A program made the translations under genes and the position numbers. Shown here piece after piece: positions 16,745-25,591 of a stretch of DNA of 33,808 bases. How positions within the stretch are numbered: the first letter of the stretch is position 1; each line of letters starts with the position of its first letter. The notes under the pieces are model-generated. The model did not search any database. It saw only the letters and a list, made by a program, of their open reading frames with translations, and was not told where the DNA came from. Source of the DNA: Bacteroidales bacterium (GTDB lineage Bacteria > Bacteroidota > Bacteroidia > Bacteroidales > WCHB1-69); assembly GCA_012519525.1 (NCBI GenBank), contig JAAYQB010000018.1, positions 1 to 33,808 on the forward strand, given 5' to 3'.

Positions 16745-19294
16745 TTAAGTATTTATTTTTCGTTTAGAGAAAAAAGGTTCTCCCTCTGTAAATTTATATA
16801 TTATCTGAAAAGTTGTCATCCGTGGCGGTTCCGGACACATTGGACGTAAAGAATATTCTTTGTTAAATAAATTATTCGCTATGACAGAAAATTTTAAATT
16901 CAATACCTCAACTCCTACACGCATAGCAAAAACCCATGTCCCTTTATTATGATTTTGACGGTAAGTCTCTAATCCGTCAAATGGGAAAGGATAGTTTGAA
17001 TTTCGAACATTGCGTGGTGCAATAGACGAGTAACGGTCTAATTCATAAAAGAATTTATCAACGTTTTTCATCAAACTATAGAATTGAGAAGAGAATCCTA
17101 TCGTGAACATATTATAAATTTTGAAGTCTAAATCCGCTTTTAAAATATGTTCTATTCTGTATTTCATAATAAAACCTGTGGTATCGCTTGAAGTATTCAT
17201 ATAGGTATAGGCTTTTGTGTCGGTTTCGGTAAATACAAAACCCGTATCCAATACTTTGGGATTGGTGTATGCATAATTAAACACCAAAATATATTTTATC
17301 CATTTCCCCATTTTCCCTTCTCCTCCGATATTCATATCTACGCCCGCAATACGAGCCGGACCAGTATTAAAAAACTTAAACCCATAGCGTTTCAACGGAT
17401 TCAATTCTTGTTCTCGTGTCAACCAAGGTCCTAAGAAAAACTCCACGTAATTATTATAACGTTGATAATAGCCTGCTATATCAATATATCCTTTGAAATT
17501 TAACATTTTAAACATTTGTTGAATACCTAATTCCACATTCCAACTTGTTTCGGATTTCAAGTCGGGATTAGGATAAAAACCGTAATTTCCTACTTTGGTT
17601 GTAAGGTATCGTTCACCTATACTAGGAAAACGATAACCCATTCCAAAAGAGGCACGAATAAATGTAAAAGTTTTCTCAATATTATAATTAATCCCGGCTC
17701 TAAAAACAGGCTTCCCTTCCACATAGTTTTGAGATGCCGTATCTTTTAGAAAATAACCAAATTGTTCAAATATTTGATAGTATTCATAACGACCTCCTCC
17801 TAATACTATTAGATTTTGTTTTTTCAAAAAACGTTTTTCCAACTGTACATAAATAGCAGCATTAGCCGAATAATTTGGTTTTAAGACCTCGTTTGTATCC
17901 TTTTTTATACCTGCAAAAACATTCCCCTTCGATTGAGCAAATTGCCCAACTAAACCGGTATATAACTGCAAATTTCCTAATTTTTTAAAATTTTTAGCAA
18001 ATTGATAATCCAAATAATACATTTTTGATTTGCTATCCTGATTATTAGTAGCCCAATTATCGCTGTACATCATACGAGATTTAAGAGAATGGGAAGCACC
18101 GTTTTTTGCAAAATATTTAAAATAAGGATCTACAAAAAACATAAAATCAATAACTTCAGTTAATGAATTAGGATATGTTCTATACATGCCGCTATCTGCA
18201 TCTAACCAAAAATGTGTCATTGCATGCTGCGAATAGAGCAAATTGCCATTAATTCCCGCAAAAACTCCTTCTTTTTTAAAACGATAACGTGTCCCAAAAT
18301 TAAATCGCAAACGTTCTTCTTTTACAATTTTTTTGTACAAGTCAGAGTTTTTAAGAGTTTTACTTACCGGCAATTCTCGCCCTACAAAACCGTCATCATG
18401 AGCATATTCGGCACTTAATACCAAATCAAATTTATTGATTTTTCGAGCATGAGAAATATTAGCTCCATACGTTAAAGGGATTTTTCCATTAGGCCAACTA
18501 CAACGATAATCTGCTTGAGGACGACTATAAAAACCATTGTACACTATAGCTTTCGTTTGCGGCTTACCTTTTGGATAAGCTGTGCGTACATTGATAGCAC
18601 CCGTGATAGCAGATGAACCATACAAGACAGAAGCAGCTCCCTTAAGCACTTCTATTTGTTCTATGTTTTCCATTGGAATAAGATTCCATGCCGGACGACC
18701 TGCATCAACACGCAATACAGGCATTTCGTCCATCATAATCATCACACGACTTCCCATTCCTGAACTGAAACCACTCCCGCCTCGCATTTGGGGTTCATTA
18801 TCCACTACTATTAATCCTCCCACTTGGTCGAAAGCATTATTTAAAGTAGTAATATTGTTATCTTCTATTTTACGCTGTGGCACATAGGCTACAGAAGACG
18901 TCGATTCATCTTTTTTAATATCATAACGTTTTTCAACAACAGCAACTTCTTCTAACAGAGTATTATCCGGTTTTAAATACACATCAAGCGTTATCACTTT
19001 AGAATCTTTAAATGAAATTGTTTTCGTTTGTGTTTGATAACCGACAAAATGAAATTGCACATTGCATTCTACAGAATGTAACTCAAGATAATATTTTCCT
19101 TGATAATCAGAAGCCGTTCCTTTATTATTGTCGCAATCGGGTAGCACATGCGCCAAAGGCAATGTTAGATTTTTTTCTTCAGCATCGTATATTGTTCCCT
19201 TTAATATATACGTTTGTGCATAAGTAGAAAACGAGAGAAAAACTAAAAGAAAAAATTGAAACTTTCGCAATGTATTAGAAAAAAATGAAATCAT
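16745..19294 (-). CDS. TonB-dependent outer-membrane receptor
   Basis: This 849-residue receptor has a signal peptide (about 1-26) and a carboxypeptidase-regulatory-like domain (about 28-110: LKGTIYDAEEKN..., DYQGKYYLELHS). A plug domain follows (about 135-235: GSRVMIMMDEMPVLRVDAGR, IEQIEVLKGAASVLYGSSAITGAINVRT), then a beta barrel with many aromatic-alternating strands. It imports an unknown ligand by TonB energy. The usual terminal aromatic strand (FQIIYKF) is followed by about 14 extra residues. No -7 box is evident in the 81 bases upstream, so it may be read from the 1566-residue protein gene. A small PCMD-T9SS gene follows 21 bases on. Confidence 0.88.
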   Translation of the reverse strand: MISFFSNTLRKFQFFLLVFLSFSTYAQTYILKGTIYDAEEKNLTLPLAHVLPDCDNNKGTASDYQGKYYLELHSVECNVQFHFVGYQTQTKTISFKDSKVITLDVYLKPDNTLLEEVAVVEKRYDIKKDESTSSVAYVPQRKIEDNNITTLNNAFDQVGGLIVVDNEPQMRGGSGFSSGMGSRVMIMMDEMPVLRVDAGRPAWNLIPMENIEQIEVLKGAASVLYGSSAITGAINVRTAYPKGKPQTKAIVYNGFYSRPQADYRCSWPNGKIPLTYGANISHARKINKFDLVLSAEYAHDDGFVGRELPVSKTLKNSDLYKKIVKEERLRFNFGTRYRFKKEGVFAGINGNLLYSQHAMTHFWLDADSGMYRTYPNSLTEVIDFMFFVDPYFKYFAKNGASHSLKSRMMYSDNWATNNQDSKSKMYYLDYQFAKNFKKLGNLQLYTGLVGQFAQSKGNVFAGIKKDTNEVLKPNYSANAAIYVQLEKRFLKKQNLIVLGGGRYEYYQIFEQFGYFLKDTASQNYVEGKPVFRAGINYNIEKTFTFIRASFGMGYRFPSIGERYLTTKVGNYGFYPNPDLKSETSWNVELGIQQMFKMLNFKGYIDIAGYYQRYNNYVEFFLGPWLTREQELNPLKRYGFKFFNTGPARIAGVDMNIGGEGKMGKWIKYILVFNYAYTNPKVLDTGFVFTETDTKAYTYMNTSSDTTGFIMKYRIEHILKADLDFKIYNMFTIGFSSQFYSLMKNVDKFFYELDRYSSIAPRNVRNSNYPFPFDGLETYRQNHNKGTWVFAMRVGVEVLNLKFSVIANNLFNKEYSLRPMCPEPPRMTTFQIIYKFTEGEPFFSKRKINT

Positions 19295-19375
19295 ATAATC
19301 GTCCTCTAAAAATTATTGATTAAACAAGTGATTTTATATTTTAAGTAATACCATAAAAAAATGGATTTTTATTTC

Positions 19376-22300
19376 TTAATATTTAATTATTTTCACCATT
19401 TGAGGTAGTTGATTTTGTAAAATCACTTTTAAGACATACACTCCTTTCGGCAAACTACTAATATCCAACGATGTATTAAACGAATTAACTACATTCGTCT
19501 TCAATAGTTTTCCGCATGCATCATAGAATTGAACACTTTCTATCATGGTATTATCAGTATTTGTTTTAACGTATATAATATTTTGAGTAGGATTAGGATA
19601 AACGATGAAATGCTCTGAGTAATCAATATCTTCAATTGCATTAGCATATACAAAATTAACACGATAAGTAGCACTTGTTATCCCGTCTTCTGCAACTATA
19701 TCAATTTGAGTTTGTCCCGGGATAGAAGTTGCATCCGTAATTTCATACATTGCATTGCTATCTTGAGGCTGAACTGTAACTAATGGAATTCCCTTATAAT
19801 CAAAAGGCAACTCATATTTATAGTTTTTTATCTCCGAATCAAATGTAGTAATTGCTTTCCCATCAACTTTTATCCACGATAAAAGAGCATTATTATTGGC
19901 AGCAGAAGAAAAAGTAAGAATGTATATTAAGGAATCTATTTCATTTACAGCCAACACTTTTATTTTAACCGTATCTGTAATTGCAATTGCTTGCGATATG
20001 CTTACATTTGCCCGACTATCTTCGGGCTCAGCGGTAATAATGGGTAATTCATTACTACCATAAGGTAAGACGTAATGATACGTTAAAGTTTCTTTATCAA
20101 AGCCTTCTATTAATGTATCATTAATATTTAATTTTGCTAAATAAGCATTATCCCCTGCTTCAATAGAAAAATGAATACGATAAACCATCGTAATACTTGT
20201 ATCGCCTGCCTTTACAAGAATAACAGCAGTTGATGGATATTGATTTATTTGTGTTATTTCTACCTTTGCATCGGGTTCAACAGCAATAGCTTCAACCAAT
20301 GGAATGTGAGTTGTCCCATATTCATATTCTATAAAATACTCAAGCGTATCAGGATGAAAATTCATAACAGTTACACTATCAACCATTAAGTCGGAAAGAT
20401 GAGCATCAACAGATAGTGCTACCGTAAATATTACCTTATATGTTTTAACATCGGTATTATCCCATGCTTTCACTATTAAACTAATTTCTCCATTCGGACT
20501 TGCTGCTGCTACGGTATCCACTTCACAGCGATTATCTATTAATGTATAATTTAAGGTCGGAATAGCTGTCGTAGTTATCGGTAATGTAACATAATAAACT
20601 GTATCAGCTGAGTCGAATGTCGGAATACTATAGGTGTTTCCTTCTATGTTGTAAGATAGAGATTGCAACATCGTATTAGCGCCTTGTACAAATTGCACTG
20701 TATATGTCCGTACGTGTATGCCATCTTCTGCAATTACTCTTATTTGTGCTTGACCAAAATACGTCCCCGATTGTGTTAGCTGAACAGAAGATAAACTCCA
20801 TGATGCAACAGCATTAACAATAGGTAATTGATTCGTATTCCATGGTAAAATAACGGTGTATTGCAAACTGTCTTTATGGAAAGAAGACAAAGGATTTCCG
20901 TTAACATACAATGTGTCTAAACAAGTATTATCAGAAACTAAACGATTGAAAATAACCGTATAAACATTACTGTCAAGCATATTTTCCGCTTTTACTTTAA
21001 TAATAGCCGTATCATTCACATGAAGAGGTGTTCTTACAATTTGAGCTATAGCTCTTACATCTGTTAATGTATAAGTAATTGTGCTAGGAATTTGCATTGT
21101 TTCCGGTTTTAAATACACCATATAATTATATTTATTGCATGCAAACTCTCTCACAACAGAGTCAACACTACCCAATTTATAACCAATTGATTGCAAACTT
21201 GCAACAGGTGATAATTGACGTGTAAAACGGATGACATATCGAAGCGTATGAATACTATCTTCAGCCAACACAGTAATGACAGCTGAATCATTGACCGTCA
21301 TAGCTTGTTTAATTGTAACATGGGCAGCTGCCGACTGCGCGTTTGCACCAACAATAGGAGGAATTAAACTATCATAATGCAAGGTAATGTAATAATTATT
21401 TGTATCTGCATGAAAATTAGATAAATTTACATTATTAATTGTTATTGAAGCTAAAGCTGCATTGGTTGATATTTCTACGCTAAAATAAACATAATAAGTT
21501 TTAACAATAGAATCGCTTGCTGAAGTAACTACTATTTTTCCCGTATCGTTAGGCGATTTCGGTTGCGTTACGGTTATTTTCGAATTAGTATCTGCTTTTT
21601 GCCAAGTCAATACAGGCGTATACGTTGTCAATGAAGGTAGGGAAACATAATAAGACATTGTATCTTTATGAAATCCACTTATTAAATAAGGTGTATTGTT
21701 TAATTTATACCCTATTTCCAAAAGATCTGCATTATTTGACAAATTCAATGTTAAATAAATTCGATAACTTTTAGTGTAAGTTGTATCTTCGGCTTTAACA
21801 GTAATAACAATCACTCCGGGAATACTTTGAGGATAGCTGATAGCTATAGAAGCAGCCGTATCAACGGATTTTGCGGTAACTACTGGTGCAACCGCCGTAT
21901 CCAATCCTACATAATAATTTAAAGTTGACGCATTAAAACCGGCTAACAGCGTATCATTGAGTTTTAACCAACTTAAATTAGCATTGGTATCAAGTGCTAC
22001 TTTAAAAATAATCCGATAGTTTTTGGTAGTAATTCCATCTTCAGCTATAACATTAACAAAAGCCGTATCATTAGGTTCTATTGCTTGCATATAAACAATG
22101 TGAGCATTCGTATCTTGCAACAATGCCATTACCGTCGGAACACTGAGAGTTTTAGGCGGAAATACTATTGTATAGCTATAAACAGTATCTACAAAAGTAG
22201 TTATTGGGTAAGTAGTGCTATTAATCTTATAAGATAAAGCAGATAGGAAAGCATTCGTGTTTTTTGCTACTGTAAAATAAATAGAATAAGTTTTCACAAA

Positions 22301-24076
22301 ATTAGTATCTTCTGCTATCACTTTTACTTGACCGTAACCGGGCAAAACCGCAGGTTGGGTTATCTGTACTTGAGCTGTAGCCCAAGCTGCTGTAGCCGAA
22401 AGTGTAGCACTAATTGTCCCATAGGCTAATTCAACATTGTAATGCAAAGTGTCGGCATGAAAATTAGCCAAAGAAATTCCATTATATTTTATGCTACTTG
22501 CTGACGCATTGGTCGATAATGCTACTGTAAAATAAACAGTGTAAGTTCTTGTAGTAATACCATCTTCGGCAGTAACAAGCACAGTAGCAGTACCGGGAAG
22601 CGAAGAGGCTTGCGTAACTGAAGGAATTAAACCTTCCCATTGTGCTTTAGCCGTAACAAAAGGTGCTATAAGTGTCCCTGTATTTAAAACTACATGATAA
22701 TTTAACGTATCTTGATGAAAATTAGGAATATTTATTCCATCATACTTCAAGCTATCTAATTTTGCATTATCAGATAATCCTACCGTAAAATTAATAGTAT
22801 ACACAGTCGTATCCCCATTTTCAGCTTTCAACCTTATAAAAGCTTTTCCATTAAGAGAAGTTGGTTGCACTATACTAAGAATTCTTGCACCGGTATCTGA
22901 AATTGTAGTATAATTAATAAAAGGTATAGAATCCGTTCCCGGCGGCAAAGTAATGTTATAGGTTTTAGTTGTATCTACAAAATTAGGAATCAATATAGTG
23001 TCTAACCTATTCAAAGTATAACCAATGTTTGAAAGTAAATTATTGGGAGACTTAAAAATAAAATAATTAATAGTATATATTTTTTGTGTAATATTGTCTT
23101 CTGCCAAAATAGTTATTACAGAACGGGCACTATCTATTCCATTATTTATTCCTCTATAGAGAATAATTGTATCGCTTACATCACTCACTTCGGTAGTATA
23201 AGTTATAGTAGGAAAATTATTAGGATTAGTTCCTCTTGGAAACACTATATTATAATTGAATGTCCCCTTAGAAAAACCGCTAATAGTAGTTCCATTCATT
23301 TTAATATCTGTTAGCCAAGCACTATAAATCAATTCTAAATCATCAATAGAAAGAGAATCTCCGGCTGAACCGCCTCCGGGAATTGAGTTAGTTGAAAAAG
23401 TAATTAAAATATAATTGCGTGTAGAGCTTCCATTGTACACAAAAGGCACTTTTTTTTGTACCCATACACAGCCGCCTGCTGTTGTCCCTGTTCGCTCAAA
23501 ATTGGTTTCAGCTTTTGCCGCATACGCGCTAGTCGTACTTGCATCATTAGGATCTTTAAAATCCGTATTACCATGAATAATAGCATTAATTCTTGCATTG
23601 CTTGTAGAGCTTGAAGCCCAATACTTTACCCATACATACAAAGAATCGGGAGATGCAGTAAAGGGTTGACTAAAAGCTGTATCGGAACGCTTTGTATAAT
23701 TATAATTACTTGTACTACTTGCTGATGTACTTCCAATGTAAATTTGTCCCAAAGTCATATTGCCGTTAGCAACAACACCCACGACAGAAGTAGAATAAAT
23801 GGTTAAATAATAACTTCCGGTGCCATTCGTACGATGACCTGCGACTTTGTAATGATGTGGTTGTTTTGCAGAAGAACAAGCTATACCTCCTATTAATCCT
23901 CCTATTGCACAATTTGCTGTGGCAAAAGAATTCCAGTTAACCGGTTCGGCATTGTTGGCTGTTCCATCCCAAGCCTCAAAATTGGCATTTGGAATTTGAT
24001 ACGGTTGAGAGTGTACTTTTACATTAATAGCTCCAGCTATTATTACTGCAAGTATGCAGCTAAATACTTTTTTCAT
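19376..24076 (-). CDS. Giant T9SS surface protein with 14 cadherin-like beta-sandwich repeats
   Basis: This 1566-residue secreted protein has a signal peptide (1-23) and an N-terminal PCMD-like domain (about 25-253, ending DSLSIDDLELIYSA). Fourteen tandem beta-sandwich repeats span 254-1479, and a type IX sorting domain (1480-1566) contains VYPNPTQNIIYV and LPKGVYVLKV. Each repeat is 84-92 residues with a core of NAxLxxL, FxxDTxxYxV and VxAEDGxTxxTYxVxF, like the cadherin-like beta-sandwich family. It is probably a long cell-surface stalk, adhesin or glycan-binding protein. It has its own -7 box and begins an apparent cluster with the TonB receptor. The N-terminal domain resembles that of the small T9SS protein two genes on. 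Confidence 0.82.
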   Translation of the reverse strand: MKKVFSCILAVIIAGAINVKVHSQPYQIPNANFEAWDGTANNAEPVNWNSFATANCAIGGLIGGIACSSAKQPHHYKVAGHRTNGTGSYYLTIYSTSVVGVVANGNMTLGQIYIGSTSASSTSNYNYTKRSDTAFSQPFTASPDSLYVWVKYWASSSTSNARINAIIHGNTDFKDPNDASTTSAYAAKAETNFERTGTTAGGCVWVQKKVPFVYNGSSTRNYILITFSTNSIPGGGSAGDSLSIDDLELIYSAWLTDIKMNGTTISGFSKGTFNYNIVFPRGTNPNNFPTITYTTEVSDVSDTIILYRGINNGIDSARSVITILAEDNITQKIYTINYFIFKSPNNLLSNIGYTLNRLDTILIPNFVDTTKTYNITLPPGTDSIPFINYTTISDTGARILSIVQPTSLNGKAFIRLKAENGDTTVYTINFTVGLSDNAKLDSLKYDGINIPNFHQDTLNYHVVLNTGTLIAPFVTAKAQWEGLIPSVTQASSLPGTATVLVTAEDGITTRTYTVYFTVALSTNASASSIKYNGISLANFHADTLHYNVELAYGTISATLSATAAWATAQVQITQPAVLPGYGQVKVIAEDTNFVKTYSIYFTVAKNTNAFLSALSYKINSTTYPITTFVDTVYSYTIVFPPKTLSVPTVMALLQDTNAHIVYMQAIEPNDTAFVNVIAEDGITTKNYRIIFKVALDTNANLSWLKLNDTLLAGFNASTLNYYVGLDTAVAPVVTAKSVDTAASIAISYPQSIPGVIVITVKAEDTTYTKSYRIYLTLNLSNNADLLEIGYKLNNTPYLISGFHKDTMSYYVSLPSLTTYTPVLTWQKADTNSKITVTQPKSPNDTGKIVVTSASDSIVKTYYVYFSVEISTNAALASITINNVNLSNFHADTNNYYITLHYDSLIPPIVGANAQSAAAHVTIKQAMTVNDSAVITVLAEDSIHTLRYVIRFTRQLSPVASLQSIGYKLGSVDSVVREFACNKYNYMVYLKPETMQIPSTITYTLTDVRAIAQIVRTPLHVNDTAIIKVKAENMLDSNVYTVIFNRLVSDNTCLDTLYVNGNPLSSFHKDSLQYTVILPWNTNQLPIVNAVASWSLSSVQLTQSGTYFGQAQIRVIAEDGIHVRTYTVQFVQGANTMLQSLSYNIEGNTYSIPTFDSADTVYYVTLPITTTAIPTLNYTLIDNRCEVDTVAAASPNGEISLIVKAWDNTDVKTYKVIFTVALSVDAHLSDLMVDSVTVMNFHPDTLEYFIEYEYGTTHIPLVEAIAVEPDAKVEITQINQYPSTAVILVKAGDTSITMVYRIHFSIEAGDNAYLAKLNINDTLIEGFDKETLTYHYVLPYGSNELPIITAEPEDSRANVSISQAIAITDTVKIKVLAVNEIDSLIYILTFSSAANNNALLSWIKVDGKAITTFDSEIKNYKYELPFDYKGIPLVTVQPQDSNAMYEITDATSIPGQTQIDIVAEDGITSATYRVNFVYANAIEDIDYSEHFIVYPNPTQNIIYVKTNTDNTMIESVQFYDACGKLLKTNVVNSFNTSLDISSLPKGVYVLKVILQNQLPQMVKIIKY
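19640..23317 (-). repeat. Fourteen tandem protein-domain repeats (about 252-276 bp each)
   Basis: Residue boundaries are 254, 343, 435, 521, 606, 696, 780, 870, 956, 1048, 1134, 1222, 1308 and 1394, ending at 1479. Two kinds can be told apart. A longer type with IGYKL/LSYKI starts (repeats 2, 5, 7, 9, 11; 88-92 residues) alternates with a shorter type (84-86 residues) from repeat 5 to 12. DNA identity between units is low, so these are old duplications. Confidence 0.8.
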
Positions 24077-24115
24077 TTTTTGAATATTTAATTTTTAAAA
24101 CAGATTTAGTAATTG

Positions 24116-24123
24116 CAAATGTA
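24116..24123 (-). promoter_or_regulatory. -7 box of the giant T9SS protein gene
   Basis: TACATTTG on the minus strand (24123-24116), the same octamer as before rnfC and rpsA, lies 40 bases before the ATG. No convincing TTTG is seen at the usual distance. Confidence 0.5.
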
Positions 24124-24363
24124 TATTATTTTTCTATTCAATATAAGTTTTTTTGCAAAAAAAATATAACTCAATGTATTTCTGTGCGTTTTTTTTATTT
24201 TATTAATATTTTTACTTTAAATTTTTAAATAAAAACATCTTTTTTTTCATTTTAAAACGTACAAAATAGCATCAAAAATCAATCATCCATTATTTTTTCA
24301 AAAAAACGTAAAACCTATTTTATTTTTTTTATAAATACTTGCATTTTATATGTATTTTTTTTA

Positions 24364-24371
24364 TACCTTTG
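24364..24371 (+). promoter_or_regulatory. -7 box of the rpsU operon promoter
   Basis: TACCTTTG matches TAnnTTTG, 48 bases before the rpsU start. A CTTG at 24338-24341 is a poor, slightly distant -33 candidate (22-base spacer). Confidence 0.5.
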
Positions 24372-24406
24372 CATTTCTAAAAAAATATCATTAATAATAA
24401 AAAAAA

Positions 24407-24412
24407 GAGGTG
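24407..24412 (+). promoter_or_regulatory. Shine-Dalgarno sequence of rpsU
   Basis: GAGGTG is fully complementary to CACCTC in the 16S rRNA tail. It ends seven bases before the ATG. Almost all other genes in the window lack such a site. In Bacteroidota rpsU is known to be an exception, linked to bS21 autoregulation. Confidence 0.7.
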
Positions 24413-24419
24413 TAATTTT

Positions 24420-24614
24420 ATGATTGTTGTTCCAGTTAAAGATGGTGAAAACGTGGAAAGAGCGTTAAAGAAATTAAAAAGAAAATTTGACAAGACAGGT
24501 GTATTAAAAGAACTACGCGAACGCCAAAAATTTACCAAAAAGTCTGTGAAAAGACGAGAACAAGTCAAAAAAGCTATTTATATTCAAAAATTGAAAGATC
24601 AAGTAGACGAATAA
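24420..24614 (+). CDS. rpsU: 30S ribosomal protein bS21
   Basis: This 64-residue basic protein (MIVVPVKDGENVERALKKLK, then FDKTGVLKELRERQKF) matches bS21 over its full length. In Bacteroidota bS21, with bS6 and bS18, covers the 3' tail of 16S rRNA and hides the anti-Shine-Dalgarno. It is the first gene of the rpsU-xerC-hpf group, a conserved order in this phylum. Unlike nearly all other genes here, it has a Shine-Dalgarno (GAGGTG). This fits a feedback loop in which ribosomes lacking bS21 translate rpsU preferentially. No terminator is evident before xerC, which also has its own promoter-like boxes. Confidence 0.96.
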   Translation: MIVVPVKDGENVERALKKLKRKFDKTGVLKELRERQKFTKKSVKRREQVKKAIYIQKLKDQVDE

Positions 24615-24630
24615 TTTTTGTTTAAAAATA

Positions 24631-24661
24631 ATTGTTTTCATAAAAAAAAGTGTTACTTTTG
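24631..24661 (+). promoter_or_regulatory. Internal promoter before xerC
   Basis: ATTG (24631-24634), a 19-base spacer and TACTTTTG (24654-24661) match the Bacteroidota consensus with one mismatch. The predicted start is about 18 bases before the ATG at 24686. The boxes overlap the longer open frame from 24650, which supports the later start. Confidence 0.5.
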
Positions 24662-24685
24662 AATTTGGAAGTAATACTTTTTTTT

Positions 24686-25576
24686 ATGGATTGGATTGAC
24701 GATTTTTTGACTTATATTTCTACTGAAAAACGATTTTCACAACACACAATTACAGCATATCAAACTGATTTAAACCAATTTGATTTATTTGTAAAAAATG
24801 AAATGGGATTTTCATCTATCAAAGAGGTGAATTTTCAAGCAATTCGTTCTTGGATATTTTTTCTTTTAGAAAATGAAAATACTGCCAGAAGTGTCAACAG
24901 AAAAATATCTACTTTAAAAACTTTTTATAAATTTTTAATGAAAAACAGTTATATACAATCCAATCCTATGAGTAAAATTATCTCTCCTAAACAATCGCAG
25001 CGTTTACCTTCATTCGTTGACGAAGGTCAAATGAATAATTTATTTTCCGTAATTGAATTTCCCGATACATTTGAAGGAATAAGAGATAAAACTATACTGG
25101 AAACTTTTTATGCCTTAGGAATACGTTTAAGTGAGCTCATTAACATTACACTACAAAGTATCGATTTTCATAATCAAACTATTAGAATAATCGGAAAAAG
25201 AAATAAAGAACGCATTATTCCTTTTGGACCCCATCTAAAAAAATGTCTTGAACAATACTTAAAAATGTATGAAAAAACTTTTGGAATGCTACAACAAAAC
25301 TCTCCAATTTTTGTTACTAATAAAGGGAGCAAAGCGTACCCCATGTTAATAAATAGAATTGTAAACAAATATATTGCAATGGTGTCTTCAATCGAACAAA
25401 AAAGTCCGCACGTAATCCGTCATACATTTGCAACTCATCTATTAAATCAAGGAGCTGATTTAAACGCTATTAAAGAATTATTGGGGCATGCTAATTTAGC
25501 CGCAACACAAGTTTACACCCACACATCTATCGAAAAGTTAAAGAAAATTTATAAAAACGCTCATCCAAGGGCATAA
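24686..25576 (+). CDS. xerC: Tyrosine recombinase of the XerC/XerD family
   Basis: This 296-residue site-specific recombinase resolves chromosome dimers at dif. The N-terminal SAM-like DNA-binding domain (about 1-90) includes FLTYISTEKRFSQHTI and RSVNRKISTLKTFYKFL. The catalytic domain has the full set of residues: Arg147 (GIRLSEL), Lys171, His242 and Arg245 (PHVIRHTFATHLL), His268 (LLGHANL) and nucleophile Tyr277 (VYTHTS). I use the ATG at 24686, where MDWIDDFL begins as in relatives. An upstream ATG at 24650 would overlap the promoter boxes. Its place between rpsU and hpf is the conserved housekeeping location, so it is not a phage integrase. Confidence 0.92.
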   Translation: MDWIDDFLTYISTEKRFSQHTITAYQTDLNQFDLFVKNEMGFSSIKEVNFQAIRSWIFFLLENENTARSVNRKISTLKTFYKFLMKNSYIQSNPMSKIISPKQSQRLPSFVDEGQMNNLFSVIEFPDTFEGIRDKTILETFYALGIRLSELINITLQSIDFHNQTIRIIGKRNKERIIPFGPHLKKCLEQYLKMYEKTFGMLQQNSPIFVTNKGSKAYPMLINRIVNKYIAMVSSIEQKSPHVIRHTFATHLLNQGADLNAIKELLGHANLAATQVYTHTSIEKLKKIYKNAHPRA

Positions 25577-25578
25577 AA

Positions 25579-25587
25579 AAAGGAGGT
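25579..25587 (+). promoter_or_regulatory. Strong Shine-Dalgarno sequence of hpf
   Basis: AAAGGAGGT is complementary over nine bases to ACCTCCTTT of the 16S rRNA tail, four bases before the ATG. It is the strongest such site I see in the window. Confidence 0.8.
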
Positions 25588-25591
25588 TACT

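Larger units (their letters stand above)
24077..24419. other. Divergent intergenic region between the giant T9SS gene and rpsU
   Basis: This 343-base, very AT-rich stretch has no gene I can support. It holds a -7 box for each flanking gene, described separately. A 16-base palindrome of seven Ts, GC and seven As (24148-24163) lies near the left promoter. The middle is low-complexity T-rich sequence. Confidence 0.6.

Noticed and set aside
24686-25576. Phage or integron integrase
   Set aside because: Length, residues and the rpsU/hpf context match the housekeeping Xer recombinase, and no attachment site or mobile genes are adjacent.
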